A stretch of 64,000 nt of DNA from Streptomyces sp. NBC_01451 (GCF_036227485.1 NZ_CP109479.1:434001-498000), one strand, 5' to 3'. Positions 16,526 through 25,297 are shown, counted from the stretch's first letter. The notes: generated by a model not told the origin, from the sequence alone. Numbers and translations: made by a program.

Positions 16526-17358
16526 CCGCCACCTCCTCCCCCGCGCCCGTGCTGCAGGCCCGCGGCCTGTTCAAGCGGTACGGCCAGGTCACCGCCATCG
16601 ACGGCGCCGACTTCGACCTGCTCCCCGGCGAGGTCCTCGCGGTCATCGGCGACAACGGCGCCGGCAAGACCAGCCTCATCAAGGCGCTCACCGGCGCGAT
16701 CGTCCCGGACGCGGGCGAGATACGCCTCAACGGCGAACCCATCACCTTCTCCGGGCCCCAGAGCGCACGCGCCCACGGCATCGAGACGGTGTACCAGGAC
16801 CTCGCCGTGGCCGCCTCGATGGACATCGCCTCGAACGTGTTCCTCGGACGGGAACTGCGCCGACCGGGCGTCCTGGGCAGTGTCTTCCGCATGCTCGACA
16901 AGAAGCGCATGCGCCAGGAGGCGGCCGAGCACATGGCCGACCTGAAGATCGGCCTGCGTTCACTGACGCAGTCGGTGGAGACCCTCTCCGGCGGACAGCG
17001 CCAGGCCGTCGCGGTCGCCCGTTCCGTCGCCTGGGCCAGCAGCGTCGTCGTCATGGACGAACCCACCGCCGCCCTCGGCGTCAAGGAGTCCGGCCAGGTT
17101 CTCGACCTGATCCGCCGGGTCCGGGACAAGGGCATGCCCGTCGTTCTGATCAGCCACAACATGCCGCACGTCTTCGAGATCGCCGACCGGATCCACGTAC
17201 ACCGCCTCGGCCGGCGCGCCGCCGTGATCAAGCCCTCCGACTACTCCATGGCGGAGGTCGTCGCCATCATGACCGGCGCTCTCACCGTCGACGAGGCCGG
17301 AGATACTGTCGTAGCGGATTCGGAGGCCGCCAAGGCCGCCGGAGTCCAGGCCACCTGA
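16522..17358 (+). CDS. frcA: sugar ABC transporter ATP-binding protein (FrcA type)
   Basis: The 278-aa protein has one ATPase domain: Walker A GDNGAGKTS, signature LSGGQRQAVAVARS, Walker B VVVMDEPTAALG, switch His in LISHNM. RbsA/XylG proteins carry two such domains; a single one matches FrcA-type importers. It overlaps the permease stop codon by four bases. It energises sugar uptake at the inner face of the membrane. The Ala-rich C-terminal tail (about 255-278) is outside the domain. Confidence 0.92.
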   Translation: MTATSSPAPVLQARGLFKRYGQVTAIDGADFDLLPGEVLAVIGDNGAGKTSLIKALTGAIVPDAGEIRLNGEPITFSGPQSARAHGIETVYQDLAVAASMDIASNVFLGRELRRPGVLGSVFRMLDKKRMRQEAAEHMADLKIGLRSLTQSVETLSGGQRQAVAVARSVAWASSVVVMDEPTAALGVKESGQVLDLIRRVRDKGMPVVLISHNMPHVFEIADRIHVHRLGRRAAVIKPSDYSMAEVVAIMTGALTVDEAGDTVVADSEAAKAAGVQAT

Positions 17359-17434
17359 CAGCTCAACACCGCTCTCGCAGTTTCCGGCCGAGGCCGCGGC
17401 CGGAACCGGGAGCCCTCAGGAGACGGTTTCCTCC

Positions 17435-18478
17435 ATGGCAGCGAACCGCCGCCCCACCCTGGCCGACGTCGCCCGCGAAGTCGGCGTCAGCGCGAAGACG
17501 GTCTCCCGTGTCCTCAACGAGGACGGACCCGCCTCCGCGCAGACCAGGGAACAGGTACTGGCCGCAGTGGCCAGACTCGGCTTCCAGCCGAACCTGATGG
17601 CCCGCAACATCCGCGTCGGCGGGCCGGACACCACCATCGGCCTGGTCATTCCCGACCTCGCCAACCCCTTCTTCGGAGCGGTCGCCCGCGCCATCGAGGA
17701 CACCGTCCGCGAACGCGGACTGACCCTGCTCATGGGCTCCTCCGCGGACGCCCCCGATCGTGAACGCGCCCTGACGGACAAGTTCCTGGCCCGCCGCGTC
17801 AGCATCCTGATCGTCGTGCCGTCCGTCGGCGCCGACCACTCCCACCTCAAGTCCCACCGTACGGCGGGACTGCCCGTGATCTTCCTCGACCGGCCCGGAG
17901 TCGGTCTCGCCACGGACAGCATCGTCAGCTCAAACCGGGCCGGCGCCCACGACGGCGTCGCCCACCTCGTCGCCCACGGACACCGGCGCATCGGCTTCGT
18001 CGGCGACCTGCCCCTGAAGCTGTACACCCGCCGTGAACGGCTGGCCGGCTACCGCTCGGCGCTCGACGAAGCCGGCATCCCCTACGACCGCTCACTCGTG
18101 ACCAACGCCCACGACCAACAGGGCGCCGAAACCGCGACCGCCGGGCTCCTCGGCCTGGCCGATCCCCCCACCGCCCTGTTCGCCGGGAACAACATCATGG
18201 CCCTGGGCACGGTCGCCGAACTCGCCCGCAGAAAGCGCAAGGACGTCGCCGTCGTCGCCTTCGACGAGGTGGCGCTCGCCGAGGCCCTCGAACCGGCTCT
18301 GACCGTCGTCGCCCAGGACGCGGAGGAACTCGGCAGGGCGGCGGCGACCACCGCCCTGACCCGGCTCGACGGCGACCGCACCCGCGCCCGCACCGTCACC
18401 GTCCCCACCCGTCTCGTCGTCCGGGGCTCGGGCGAACTCCCCGCCCCCTCGATGCAGGCGGTACTCACCGGGAGTTGA
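17435..18478 (+). CDS. LacI-family transcriptional regulator of the FrcBCA-like operon
   Basis: The 347-aa product has a typical HTH at residues 8-35 (TLADVAREVGVSAKTVSRVLNE) followed by a sugar-binding effector domain (TTIGLVIPDLANPFFGAVARAIED). The ATG at 17435 is preceded by AGGAG at a slightly long distance. It lies 76 bp after the ATPase gene and is probably its operon partner. It is the best candidate to bind the TGTCAACGATGACA pair upstream of the operon, controlling both the importer and the divergent kinase. Confidence 0.9.
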   Translation: MAANRRPTLADVAREVGVSAKTVSRVLNEDGPASAQTREQVLAAVARLGFQPNLMARNIRVGGPDTTIGLVIPDLANPFFGAVARAIEDTVRERGLTLLMGSSADAPDRERALTDKFLARRVSILIVVPSVGADHSHLKSHRTAGLPVIFLDRPGVGLATDSIVSSNRAGAHDGVAHLVAHGHRRIGFVGDLPLKLYTRRERLAGYRSALDEAGIPYDRSLVTNAHDQQGAETATAGLLGLADPPTALFAGNNIMALGTVAELARRKRKDVAVVAFDEVALAEALEPALTVVAQDAEELGRAAATTALTRLDGDRTRARTVTVPTRLVVRGSGELPAPSMQAVLTGS

Positions 18479-18557
18479 CGCCGGCAGCGCCACGGTGGCG
18501 CTCCCCGCGCGGAACGCCACCGGACCTTGCTGCCCGGCTGCCGGCGCACCATCTCCA

Positions 18558-18602
18558 TGACGTCCGTATGGGCCTGGTTCCGCCAGGCCCATACGGACGT
18601 CA
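18558..18602. terminator. bidirectional terminator hairpin overlapping the pcaJ stop
   Basis: A perfect 20-bp stem (left arm 18558-18577, right arm 18583-18602) with a 5-nt loop separates the convergent LacI and CoA-transferase genes. The right arm includes the stop codon of the leftward gene. A smaller hairpin precedes it near 18485-18501. Confidence 0.85.
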
Positions 18603-19301
18603 GTCGGAGGGCCGCGCCCCCTGCTCCGACATGATGCCGAGCCGTTCCGCCAGTTCGTGGGCCCCGACGCCGAACGTCTCCCGGATCCGTATGCCGTCGG
18701 GACCGACGTCGAAGACGCCGTGGTCGGTGTAGACGCGGCTGACGCAGCCGATACCGGTGAGCGGGTAGGTGCACCGCGGTACGAGCTTCGGCTCGTCGGA
18801 GCGGGTGAAGAGCGTCATCATCACGTAGACGTCCTTGGCGCCGATGGCGAGGTCCATGGCGCCGCCGACGGCGGGGATGTCGTCGGGCCCACCGGTGGTC
18901 CAGTTGGCGAGGTCGCCGTCGAAGGCGACCTGGTACGCGCCGAGGACACAGACGTCGAGGTGTCCGCCGCGCATCATGGCGAAGGAGTCGGCGTGGTGGA
19001 AGTACGCCGCCCCCGGCAGCTCGGTCACCGGGACCTTGCCCGCGTTGGTCAGGTCGGGGTCGACCTCGTCGTCCTCGGCCTTCGGGCCCATGTTGAGCAT
19101 GCCGTTCTCGGTGTGCAGCACCACCCCGGAGTCGGCGGGCAGATGGTCGGCGATCTTGGTGGGCTGTCCGATACCGAGGTTGACGAAGGCGCCTGCCGGG
19201 ATGTCGCGGGCGATGACCGCTGCCAGTTCCCCCATCGAGAGCCGATGGTCGGCGCTCCTCGGCACCTCCGCGTACGACCGGCCGGTCGAAGTGGTGGTCA
19301 T
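18600..19301 (-). CDS. pcaJ: 3-oxoacid CoA-transferase subunit B (PcaJ-like)
   Basis: The 233-aa protein is a family I CoA-transferase beta subunit. The catalytic glutamate lies in HTENGMLNMGP (Glu65), and GIGQPTKIADHLP and GGAMDLAIGAKDVYV are conserved. With subunit A it moves CoA from succinyl-CoA to 3-oxoadipate, or to a similar 3-oxoacid. Its ATG overlaps the stop codon of subunit A (ATGA). Clustering with a PcaF-like thiolase favours 3-oxoadipate over acetoacetate. Confidence 0.9.
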   Translation of the reverse strand: MTTTSTGRSYAEVPRSADHRLSMGELAAVIARDIPAGAFVNLGIGQPTKIADHLPADSGVVLHTENGMLNMGPKAEDDEVDPDLTNAGKVPVTELPGAAYFHHADSFAMMRGGHLDVCVLGAYQVAFDGDLANWTTGGPDDIPAVGGAMDLAIGAKDVYVMMTLFTRSDEPKLVPRCTYPLTGIGCVSRVYTDHGVFDVGPDGIRIRETFGVGAHELAERLGIMSEQGARPSD

Positions 19302-19993
19302 CGTGCCCCCTGGACGGTGTAGCGACGGGCCGCCACCTGGACGATGCGGTCGACGTAGATGGACGGGGTGACGACGGCCTCGGGGTCGAGCTTTCCGGGC
19401 TCGACGACCTCGTCGACCTGGACGATGGTCGTCGTCGCGGCCGTGGCCATGACCGGCCCGAAGTTACGGGCGGTCTTCCGGTAGACGAGGTTGCCCATCG
19501 CGTCGGCGACATGCGCGCCGATCAGCGCGTAGTCGCCCTTGATGGGGTACTCCAGCAGGTACTTCCGGCCGTCGATCTCCCGCTCCTCCTTGCCCTCGGC
19601 CAGTGGAGTGCCGACCGCGGTCGGGCAGTAGAACGCGCCGATGCCGGCGCCCGCCGCGCGCATCCGCTCGGCGAGGTTGCCCTGCGGCACCACCTCCAGC
19701 TCGATCTTTCCCGCGCGGTAGAGGCCGTCGAAGACCCAGGAGTCGGCCTGGCGCGGAAAGGAGCAGAGCACCTTGCGCACCCGGCCTGCGGCCAGCAGGG
19801 CGGCCAGCCCGACCTCGCCGTTTCCCGCGTTGTTGGACACGATCGTGAGGTCCTTCGCCCCCTGCCGGATGAGCGCGTCGATCAGGTCGAACGGCATCCC
19901 GGCCAGACCGAAGCCACCGACGAGGACGGTCGCCCCGTCCTCGATCCCGGCGACCGCGGCGTCGGCGCTCTCGACGATCTCCGCCCGGCTCAC
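19298..19993 (-). CDS. pcaI: 3-oxoacid CoA-transferase subunit A (PcaI-like)
   Basis: The 231-aa product is a family I CoA-transferase alpha subunit (ATVLVGGFGLAGMPFDLIDALI, LTIVSNNAGNGEVGLAALL, NLAERMRAAGAGIGAFYCPT). The GTG start overlaps the thiolase stop codon by four bases, and its stop overlaps the subunit B start, so pcaF-pcaI-pcaJ forms one tightly coupled transcript. The enzyme pair activates 3-oxoadipate to its CoA ester. Confidence 0.9.
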   Translation of the reverse strand: MSRAEIVESADAAVAGIEDGATVLVGGFGLAGMPFDLIDALIRQGAKDLTIVSNNAGNGEVGLAALLAAGRVRKVLCSFPRQADSWVFDGLYRAGKIELEVVPQGNLAERMRAAGAGIGAFYCPTAVGTPLAEGKEEREIDGRKYLLEYPIKGDYALIGAHVADAMGNLVYRKTARNFGPVMATAATTTIVQVDEVVEPGKLDPEAVVTPSIYVDRIVQVAARRYTVQGAR

Positions 19994-21195
19994 CGGCCCG
20001 CCTCCGTGACACCGCAGTTCTCGAGCACGACGGCCAGCCCCTGGCCGACGCCGATGCAGATCGCGGCGACGCCGTAACGCCGCTTCGTCACGCGCAGCAC
20101 CTTGGCCAGCGTGGCGAGGACGCGACCGCCCGAGGCTCCCAGCGGGTGCCCGATCGCGATGGCGCCGCCCTTCTGGTTGACGATGGCGGGGTCGATCTTC
20201 CACGCGTCGAGACAGGCGAGCGACTGTACGGCGAAGGCCTCGTTGAGCTCGACCGCGCCCACCTGGTCCCAGCCGATCCCGGCCCGGGCGAGCGCGCGGT
20301 TCGCCGCCTCGACCGGGGCGTAGCCGAAGGCCTGCGGTTCCAGCGCCATCACTCCCCGGCCGGCGATACGGGCGATCGGGTCGGCCCCGATGGCCGCCGC
20401 TGCCCTCTCGCTGCCCAGCAGCACCGCGGAGGCTCCGTCGTTGAGCGGACTGGCGTTGCCCGCGGTGATGGTGCCGCCCTGCTCCGGCGTACGGAAGACC
20501 GGCTTGAGCCCGGCCAGCACCTCGGGTGTGGACCCGGCCCGGATGCCCTCGTCGCGCGTCAGGCCGACGCCCTCGACCGGCGCCACCAGACCGTCGTAGA
20601 AGCCCGACTCCCAAGCCAGGTCGGCCAGTTGGTGCGAGCGGGCGGCGAACTCGTCCTGCCGCTCGCGGGAGATGCCGAAGCGCTCCCGGAGCCGCTCGTT
20701 GGCCTCACCGAGGCTGACCGTCCACTCCTTCGGCATCCGAGGATTGACCAGCCGCCAGCCGAGCGTGGTCGATACCGCGGTGACGTCGCCGACCGGGAAG
20801 GGTTTCGCCGACTTGGGCAGCACCCACGGCGCACGCGTCATGGACTCCACGCCGCCGGTCAGCACCACCTCGGCGTCGCCGGACTCGATCGTCCGGCTGG
20901 CCGTCATCGCCGCGTCGAGGCTCGAACCGCACAGCCGGTTGACGGTGGTGCCGGGCACGCTCACCGGGAGCCCGGCGAGCAGCGCGGCCATGCGGCCGAC
21001 GTTGCGGTTCTCCTCCCCGGCGCCGTTGGCGTTGCCCCACACCACGTCGTCGATGGCGGCAGGGTCGAGACCCGGCACCGTCGCGAGCGTCGAGGTGATC
21101 GCGGCGGCGGCGAGGTCGTCGGGACGGACACCGGCCAGCGCGCCGTTGAAACGGCCGAACGGCGTCCGCGTCGCGGCGTACAGATAAGCACTCAT
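19990..21195 (-). CDS. pcaF: acetyl-CoA acyltransferase, 3-oxoadipyl-CoA thiolase (PcaF-like)
   Basis: The 401-aa thiolase has the acylated cysteine Cys89 in NRLCGSSLDA, NEAFAVQSLACL, the His loop GHPLGASGGR, and the second cysteine in ICIGVGQG, a form common in PcaF proteins. It cleaves 3-oxoadipyl-CoA with CoA to succinyl-CoA and acetyl-CoA. I start it at the ATG at 21195; a longer frame opens upstream without support. It is divergent from a LysR gene across a short intergenic region. No pcaGHBDC genes are in the window, so only the last two steps of the pathway are local. Confidence 0.9.
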   Translation of the reverse strand: MSAYLYAATRTPFGRFNGALAGVRPDDLAAAAITSTLATVPGLDPAAIDDVVWGNANGAGEENRNVGRMAALLAGLPVSVPGTTVNRLCGSSLDAAMTASRTIESGDAEVVLTGGVESMTRAPWVLPKSAKPFPVGDVTAVSTTLGWRLVNPRMPKEWTVSLGEANERLRERFGISRERQDEFAARSHQLADLAWESGFYDGLVAPVEGVGLTRDEGIRAGSTPEVLAGLKPVFRTPEQGGTITAGNASPLNDGASAVLLGSERAAAAIGADPIARIAGRGVMALEPQAFGYAPVEAANRALARAGIGWDQVGAVELNEAFAVQSLACLDAWKIDPAIVNQKGGAIAIGHPLGASGGRVLATLAKVLRVTKRRYGVAAICIGVGQGLAVVLENCGVTEAGR

Positions 21196-21220
21196 GGCAC
21201 CGACGGTAGTCCCGAGCTGC

Positions 21221-21257
21221 GATATTCTGAAGTACACATATCCAAGCTGATTGATAT
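21221..21257. promoter_or_regulatory. LysR-type binding region between pcaF and its regulator
   Basis: GATAT (21221-21225) and ATATC (21238-21242) form an inverted repeat with a 12-bp spacer, and another GATAT lies at 21253-21257. This AT-rich dyad stands out in the 71-bp divergent region and fits a LysR T-N11-A type site. Confidence 0.5.
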
Positions 21258-21266
21258 GGGTGGCAT

Positions 21267-22148
21267 ATGGATCTGCGTCATCTCCGGTACTTCGTGGCGG
21301 TGGCCGAGGAGCGTCACTTCGGGCGCGCCGCCGAGCGACTCCACATGGCCCAGCCGCCGCTGTCCCAGCAGATCCGCCAGCTGGAGGGCGAGCTCGGGGT
21401 CCAGCTGCTCCACCGCACCACCCGCCGGGTCGACCTCACCGAGGCCGGGCGGGCCTACCTGGAGCGGGCGCGCGCGATCCTCGCCGGCGTCGAAGAGGCC
21501 ACCCATCACGCGCGGCTCGTCGCCGCCGGCTCGGTGGGCCACCTCGCGATCGGATGCGTGGGTTCGGCGACGTACAGCCTCCTGCCCGCGCTCTCGCGGC
21601 GGCTCGCGGAGGAGCTTCCCGGCGTGGAGTTCTCCTTCCGCGGCGAGATGCTCGCGCCCGGCCAGGTGGAGGCGCTGCGTACCGGCGCGATCGACGTCGC
21701 GCTGCTGCGGCCTCCGGCGGCCGACCTCTCGCTCACCGTGCACACGCTGCGCCGGGACCGGCTCGTGGTCGCCGTACCGGTCGACCACGCCCTCGCCCGC
21801 CGGTCACGACTGCGCGTCACGGACCTGGCCGGTGCCGACCTGATCGTGCACTCCGCCGACCGCCGGTCGGTGATGTACGACGTCGTGCTGGGCCTTCTGC
21901 GCGACGCGGGCGTGGAGCCGCGCATCCGCCACGAGGTCGGCGAGACCTCGACACTGGTCACGCTCGTGGCGGGCGGCCTCGGTGTCGCGGTCGTGCCCGA
22001 GCCGGTGACCGCGCTGGCCCTCGACGGCGTCACCTACCTGCCGCTGACCGGAGCCGACGCCCGCGTCGAGCTGGCCGTCGCCCACCGCGCCGACCGCGCC
22101 GAGCCGCACCTGGCACGCACCGTGGGGATCATCCGGGCGATGTTCTGA
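21267..22148 (+). CDS. LysR-family transcriptional regulator
   Basis: The 293-aa product has the N-terminal LysR HTH (MDLRHLRYFVAVAEERHFGRAAERLHMAQPPL split across residues 1-32; QQIRQLEGELGVQLLHR next) and a C-terminal effector domain from about residue 90. The ATG at 21267 lies in the sequence CATATGG, with no strong ribosome-binding site. It is divergent from the pcaFIJ-like operon and probably activates it in response to a pathway intermediate. Confidence 0.9.
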   Translation: MDLRHLRYFVAVAEERHFGRAAERLHMAQPPLSQQIRQLEGELGVQLLHRTTRRVDLTEAGRAYLERARAILAGVEEATHHARLVAAGSVGHLAIGCVGSATYSLLPALSRRLAEELPGVEFSFRGEMLAPGQVEALRTGAIDVALLRPPAADLSLTVHTLRRDRLVVAVPVDHALARRSRLRVTDLAGADLIVHSADRRSVMYDVVLGLLRDAGVEPRIRHEVGETSTLVTLVAGGLGVAVVPEPVTALALDGVTYLPLTGADARVELAVAHRADRAEPHLARTVGIIRAMF

Positions 22149-22154
22149 GGCGCC

Positions 22155-22437
22155 CGCGGAACTCCGGCTCACCCACCCGTGCGGGCGCGCCTGCGCGACG
22201 ATCCTCGCGACGGCGTCGACGGCCCGCTGCGCGATGGGGTCGTCCGTCGCGCCGCCCGTCGTGTCACCCGCCCCGCCGATCCCGGCGGCGCCGACGACCT
22301 CCCCTCGGCCGTCACGATCGGCACGCCGCAGGCGACCGGCAGCAGGTCGGCGCCGAACAGAGGCGGGGGGCGCCAACCGCGTCCCGGGCGACGCGGCGCA
22401 GGCCGCGAACCTGGCCGTGGAGACACTGCTCACGGCC
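22155..22437 (-). pseudogene. remnant of a GlcG/HbpS-type (DUF336) gene
   Basis: No complete frame fits this interval, but pieces of one recognisable family appear in order on the minus strand. Around 22360-22310 one frame reads PLFGADLLPVACGVPIV. After a shift, another frame around 22300-22190 reads GEVVGAAGIGGAGDTTGGATDDPIAQ. DUF336 (heme-binding HbpS/GlcG) proteins end with such a GGVPI...GEVVGAIGVSGG sequence. At least one frameshift and loss of the N-terminus are implied, with a G-run near 22365-22372 as one possible site. It lies directly downstream of the ROK gene. Confidence 0.5.
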
Positions 22438-22440
22438 GGG

Positions 22441-23733
22441 CTACGAGGGCCCTGCCCCCACCTCAACGCCCGGCAGGCTGGTGGGCCGGGTGCGGAGCAC
22501 CTCCTCGACGGAGGAGAGGGCGAAACGTACCGCGCCGGTGATGACGGCCTCGTCGCCCAGGGCGGACAGTCGCCACTGGGGCAGGTCGACCAGCAGGCTG
22601 CCGGCTTCCTCCTCGGCGGCCGTCAGGAGGAGCTCCGCCGCCGGAAGCAGACCGGGGACGGCGAAGAGGCTGGTGCCGAGGACGACCAGCGCCGGGTCGA
22701 GCGCGAGCAGCACGGGGGCGATGCCCGCGGCCAGCCTCCGCCCGTACGACGTGATGCCCGCGACCGCTTCCGGGTCTCCCGAGGCGGCGCCCCGGACGAT
22801 GTCGGCGCCCGCCCGGTCCGGGGCCGCGGTGTCCGGGACCAGCGGTTCGAGGCCGGGCTGCGGGGAGGTGCTGCCCGGGAAGCGGATGAAGCCGATCTCC
22901 CCGGCCGCGCCCCGGTGTCCGCGCAGCAGGCGTCCGCCGGTGATGACTCCGGCACCGAGGCGTTCACCGAGCAGGACGAAGACCATCTCGTCGGCGGCGC
23001 CGCCGACTCCGCGCCACTGCTCGCCGAGTGCGGCGAGATTGGCGTCGTTCTCCACGGCGACCGGGCAGCCGAGGGCGTCACCGAGGACGGTGACGATGTC
23101 CGCCTCGGCCCAGCCCCTGAGGTTGTCGGCCTGCCGGACCCGGGTGTTGCCGCGGTTCACCAGGCCGGGGGTGCCCACCGTGGCGGCCCACACGCGCCGG
23201 GCGTCGGCTCCCGTACGGTCAATGGCCCGCTGCACCACGGCGGTTACCGCGCGGGCGCGGGCCTGGCCGCCGAGGTCGGCACGCACCGTCTTGCGTTCGA
23301 CGGCCACCGTCCGGCCGTCGAGGTCGGCCACGCAGGCGCTCACCGACCGGGCCCGTACGTCCACGCCGACGACGAAACCCGCGTGCGGGCGGAAGCGGAA
23401 CCGGCGGGCCGGGCGGCCGGGCGACCGCTGCCCCCGGGCGGAGACGGCCGGGGCGACCTCGATGAGACCGCAGTCGGTGAGTTCCTCGACGATCGCCTCG
23501 ACTGTCGGGCGGGAGAGCCTGGTCGCCTCGGCGAGCGCGGCGAGCCGGGGGTGCGGGTCGGTCGAGCGGACGGCGGCGAGGACGGCTGCCGCGTTCGTGG
23601 CACGCAGGTCCGCGACGCCCACCACGGCGGGCAGTTCACGCCCGGGCGAGGGCGGCTGCGGCAGTCCCCCGAGCGGCCACCACGGCTGCGGGCCGGGTGC
23701 CGTGGACGGTGAACGGTCCCTGGACGTGGCCAA
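22441..23733 (-). CDS. ROK-family transcriptional regulator lacking the zinc-binding cysteines
   Basis: The 430-aa product has an N-terminal winged helix at about residues 40-100 (ATNAAAVLAAVRSTDPHPRLAALAEATRLSRPTVEAIVEEL). A ROK sugar-kinase-like domain follows (VVGVDVRARSVSACVADLDG, ENDANLAALGEQW, GAAGEIGFI). The CxCGxxGCxE zinc motif expected after GEIG is absent; FPGSTSPQPGLEPL stands there instead. The start is TTG 23733 behind AGGAGG. It is divergent from an ABC sugar operon and probably represses it through the dyad at 23838-23855. Confidence 0.88.
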   Translation of the reverse strand: MATSRDRSPSTAPGPQPWWPLGGLPQPPSPGRELPAVVGVADLRATNAAAVLAAVRSTDPHPRLAALAEATRLSRPTVEAIVEELTDCGLIEVAPAVSARGQRSPGRPARRFRFRPHAGFVVGVDVRARSVSACVADLDGRTVAVERKTVRADLGGQARARAVTAVVQRAIDRTGADARRVWAATVGTPGLVNRGNTRVRQADNLRGWAEADIVTVLGDALGCPVAVENDANLAALGEQWRGVGGAADEMVFVLLGERLGAGVITGGRLLRGHRGAAGEIGFIRFPGSTSPQPGLEPLVPDTAAPDRAGADIVRGAASGDPEAVAGITSYGRRLAAGIAPVLLALDPALVVLGTSLFAVPGLLPAAELLLTAAEEEAGSLLVDLPQWRLSALGDEAVITGAVRFALSSVEEVLRTRPTSLPGVEVGAGPS

Positions 23734-23808
23734 TGATCAACCTCCTGTGAAGCGGTACGACGGGACCGGCGCGGGCCGCCCCGACGATAACAATCCAGCC
23801 ATGGGTCC

Positions 23809-23855
23809 TTGACGCGTGCCGGACCCGCTCTGATTATAAAACGCAACTGCGTTAT
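23809..23855. promoter_or_regulatory. promoter and ROK operator for the divergent ABC operon
   Basis: Rightward, TTGACG (23809-23814) and GATTAT (23832-23837) are 17 bp apart, predicting a start near 23844. Leftward, a perfect TATAAT lies at 23838-23833. The dyad AAAACGCA-AC-TGCGTTAT (23838-23855) covers the rightward start site and the leftward -10/-35 spacer, so one bound regulator could control both directions. The region is notably AT-rich for this window. Confidence 0.6.
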
Positions 23856-23959
23856 CGAACTACGGCGCGTTCCATCCCCCGCGTCCTCTCCCCTCGCGCC
23901 CTCCTTCCCCGGCTCCCCACAGTCCCGTCATGTCTGTCCTGTGATGCCCAGGAGACCTC

Positions 23960-25297
23960 ATGAGCCCCAGCCCGTCGTCCCTGTCCAGACGTACGTTCCT
24001 CGCGGCCACCGGCGCTTTCGGCGCCGCGGCGCTCACCGCGTGCAGTGATCTGACCCCGGGCGCCTCGTCGTCCGACAAGAGCAGCACCGGCCCGGTCTCC
24101 ACAGCCGTGCCGGCCGACAAGATCACGCTGGTGGTCGCCGACGCCGACGACACCACCATGACCCCGGGCCTCCTCGCGGCCTTCCGTGAACAGCACCCCA
24201 ACATCAGCGTCAAGCGCCAGTACACCGGCTGGGACGACTACCTCAAGAGCATCAACACCACGATGTCCGCCGACAGCGCCCCCGACATCGCCCAGTTCAC
24301 CTCGGGCATGCAGAACCTCGTCCCCGGACGCCTGCTGCTGAAGGTCGGCGAGTACGGCAAGGCGTACGGCTGGGCGGGGAAGTTCCCCGGCCTGGACCAG
24401 ATCACCCTCACCCCGGACGGCAAGACCGTCGGCACCGGTGACCTCTACGGCGTCGGGGCGGGACTGTCGTTCGAAGGCGTCTACTACAACAAGGCCAAGG
24501 CGAAGAAGCTGGGCCTGACCGGTCCCCCGGCCACGCTGGAGGAACTGGAGGCCCTGTTCGCCAAGGCCAAGAACGCCGGTGAGACCGCGCTCGTCGCCGG
24601 CAACCTCGACGGCGGCCTCAACCATCCCTTCAACGTGCTGCTCTCGGCGTACCTGACACCGAAGGACCGGGAGGCCTGGGCCTACGGCCACAAGGGCGCC
24701 ACCATCGTCCTGCCCGAGGCGAAGACGGCGGCCGAGACACTTCTGCGCTGGGTGGACAAGGGGTATGTCACCCCGAAGGTCAACGGCGTCAGCGACAACG
24801 ACGCCACCGCCGCGTTCGCCAAGGGCGAGGGTGTCTTCCGGATCAGCGGGAACTGGGCCGCCGCGGCGGTGTCCAAGGGGCTGGGCGAACAGGCCGGCTA
24901 CTTCAACATGCCGCCCGTCACCGCCGGAGGGAAGGTACGCACGACCGGCGCCGGCGTCTACTACTGCGTGTCCAGCAAGTCGAGGAACGCTGCCGCAGCC
25001 GCCGCGTTCCTCGACTTCGCCGCCGGCGCGCAGGCCGCCGCCGTCACCGCCAAGGCGGGCTTCATGGCTCCCGACGCGGGTGCCATGCCGAGCCAGAGCG
25101 GGCTGATCGGCGACGTCCAGCAGGGCTGGCAGACGGTCGTCACGGACGCCGGACTCCAGCCGTTCATCCAGAACTCCTCCACCCCGACCATGGGCGACAC
25201 GCTCACCACCCAGCTGCAATTGCTCGTCGGCGGCAAGGCCACTCCGGAGAAGTTCCTGGCCGGGCTCCAGACGGACTACGAGAACTACCACAAGTGA
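23960..25297 (+). CDS. ABC sugar transporter substrate-binding lipoprotein with Tat-type signal
   Basis: The 445-aa product starts MSPSPSSLSRRTFLAATGAF. The SRRTFL twin-arginine motif precedes a hydrophobic run and an LTAC lipobox, so it is probably exported folded and lipid-anchored. The body is a family 1 solute-binding protein (PGLLAAFREQHPNISVKRQYTGW split around residue 85; GVYYNKAKAKKLGL). The ATG at 23960 is preceded by AGGAGA. It is the first gene of a five-gene block with two permeases and two dehydrogenases, controlled by the ROK gene. No ATPase is encoded nearby. Confidence 0.88.
   Translation: MSPSPSSLSRRTFLAATGAFGAAALTACSDLTPGASSSDKSSTGPVSTAVPADKITLVVADADDTTMTPGLLAAFREQHPNISVKRQYTGWDDYLKSINTTMSADSAPDIAQFTSGMQNLVPGRLLLKVGEYGKAYGWAGKFPGLDQITLTPDGKTVGTGDLYGVGAGLSFEGVYYNKAKAKKLGLTGPPATLEELEALFAKAKNAGETALVAGNLDGGLNHPFNVLLSAYLTPKDREAWAYGHKGATIVLPEAKTAAETLLRWVDKGYVTPKVNGVSDNDATAAFAKGEGVFRISGNWAAAAVSKGLGEQAGYFNMPPVTAGGKVRTTGAGVYYCVSSKSRNAAAAAAFLDFAAGAQAAAVTAKAGFMAPDAGAMPSQSGLIGDVQQGWQTVVTDAGLQPFIQNSSTPTMGDTLTTQLQLLVGGKATPEKFLAGLQTDYENYHK

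Noticed and set aside
18600..21195. Acetoacetate (AtoDA-type) degradation instead of beta-ketoadipate
   Set aside because: The thiolase has the PcaF-like CIGVGQG ending and the gene set matches pcaFIJ better; acetoacetate remains a minor alternative.
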